From the NCBI GenBank assembly GCA_003427395.1, contig BFEA01000121.1, positions 2,914,007 through 2,956,916 of the forward strand: 42,910 nt of DNA, written 5' to 3'. A model generated the notes under the pieces. The model made no database searches. It saw only the letters and a program-made list of their open reading frames with translations, and was not told the origin of the DNA. The position numbers were made by a program, and so were the translations under genes. The stretch comes from Chara braunii (Eukaryota > Streptophyta > Charophyceae > Charales > Characeae). This document shows positions 42,822-42,910 of this stretch, in pieces. Positions within the stretch are counted from its first letter, which is position 1, and each line of letters opens with the position of its first letter.

Positions 42822-42910
<89 letters not shown>
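42822..42910. repeat. Compound (TG)n(AG)n microsatellite at window end
   Basis: TG repeats to about 42865, then AG repeats to the last base. The tract is cut by the window end. Confidence 0.97.

Overview
This window looks like a stretch of repeat-rich nuclear DNA from a eukaryote, most likely a land plant or another streptophyte. The evidence is a Ty3/gypsy retroelement block of about 16 kb, a decayed Helitron with a fused Rep-helicase protein, long di- and trinucleotide microsatellites, poly(T)/poly(A) runs, and no bacterial-style operons or intact host genes. The gypsy reverse transcriptase belongs, as far as I can tell from memory of the family, to the YIDD plus PIKG type seen in non-seed plants, algae and fungi. 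That lineage call is inference and cannot fix the species. Both ends of the window are compound dinucleotide repeats, so this may be a whole contig that stops at unassemblable microsatellites.

Layout, left part (1-18.4 kb, higher GC, all genes on the + strand). After a microsatellite and a nested inverted repeat come diverged relatives (Y', X') of two unknown proteins. Then comes a gypsy-type element present as two tandem units of about 7.56 kb. Each unit reads X - Y - gag (with a one-knuckle motif) - aspartic protease - reverse transcriptase - RNase H - spacer. Unit 1 breaks inside the integrase zinc-binding region at 9745-9748 and runs straight into X of unit 2. Unit 2 continues through integrase and a GPY-like tail to a stop at 18361. 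Every polyprotein is broken by stops and frameshifts. Several lesions sit at the same place in both units, so they predate the duplication or mark an unusual way of expression. I could not find a matching pair of LTRs.

Middle part (18.4-26.4 kb, + strand strongly purine-rich). There is a poly(T) run, a decayed acidic coding relic (19.5-20.3 kb), six exact-length 40-bp tandem repeats, a degenerate 50-65-bp repeat field, a possible tRNA primer-binding site followed by a short reading frame, a 60-bp coding-like minisatellite that would encode 20-residue repeats, and two diverged copies of a segment of about 0.7 kb with recurrent small hairpins. Nothing here is an intact gene.

Right part (26.4-42.9 kb, AT-rich, coding relics mostly on the - strand). 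A 0.5-kb tandem duplication and several smaller repeats lie at 28.9-32.4 kb. A Helitron RepHel pseudogene runs from 38.2 down to 33.4 kb, with a relic carrying an AT-hook-like motif just upstream. A separate single-frame pseudogene of an unrecognised, partly coiled-coil-like protein occupies 42745-41285, between two (TG)n(AG)n microsatellites. The gypsy proteins would together make particles, copy RNA to DNA and insert it. The Helitron protein would nick and unwind DNA for rolling-circle transposition. None looks functional now.
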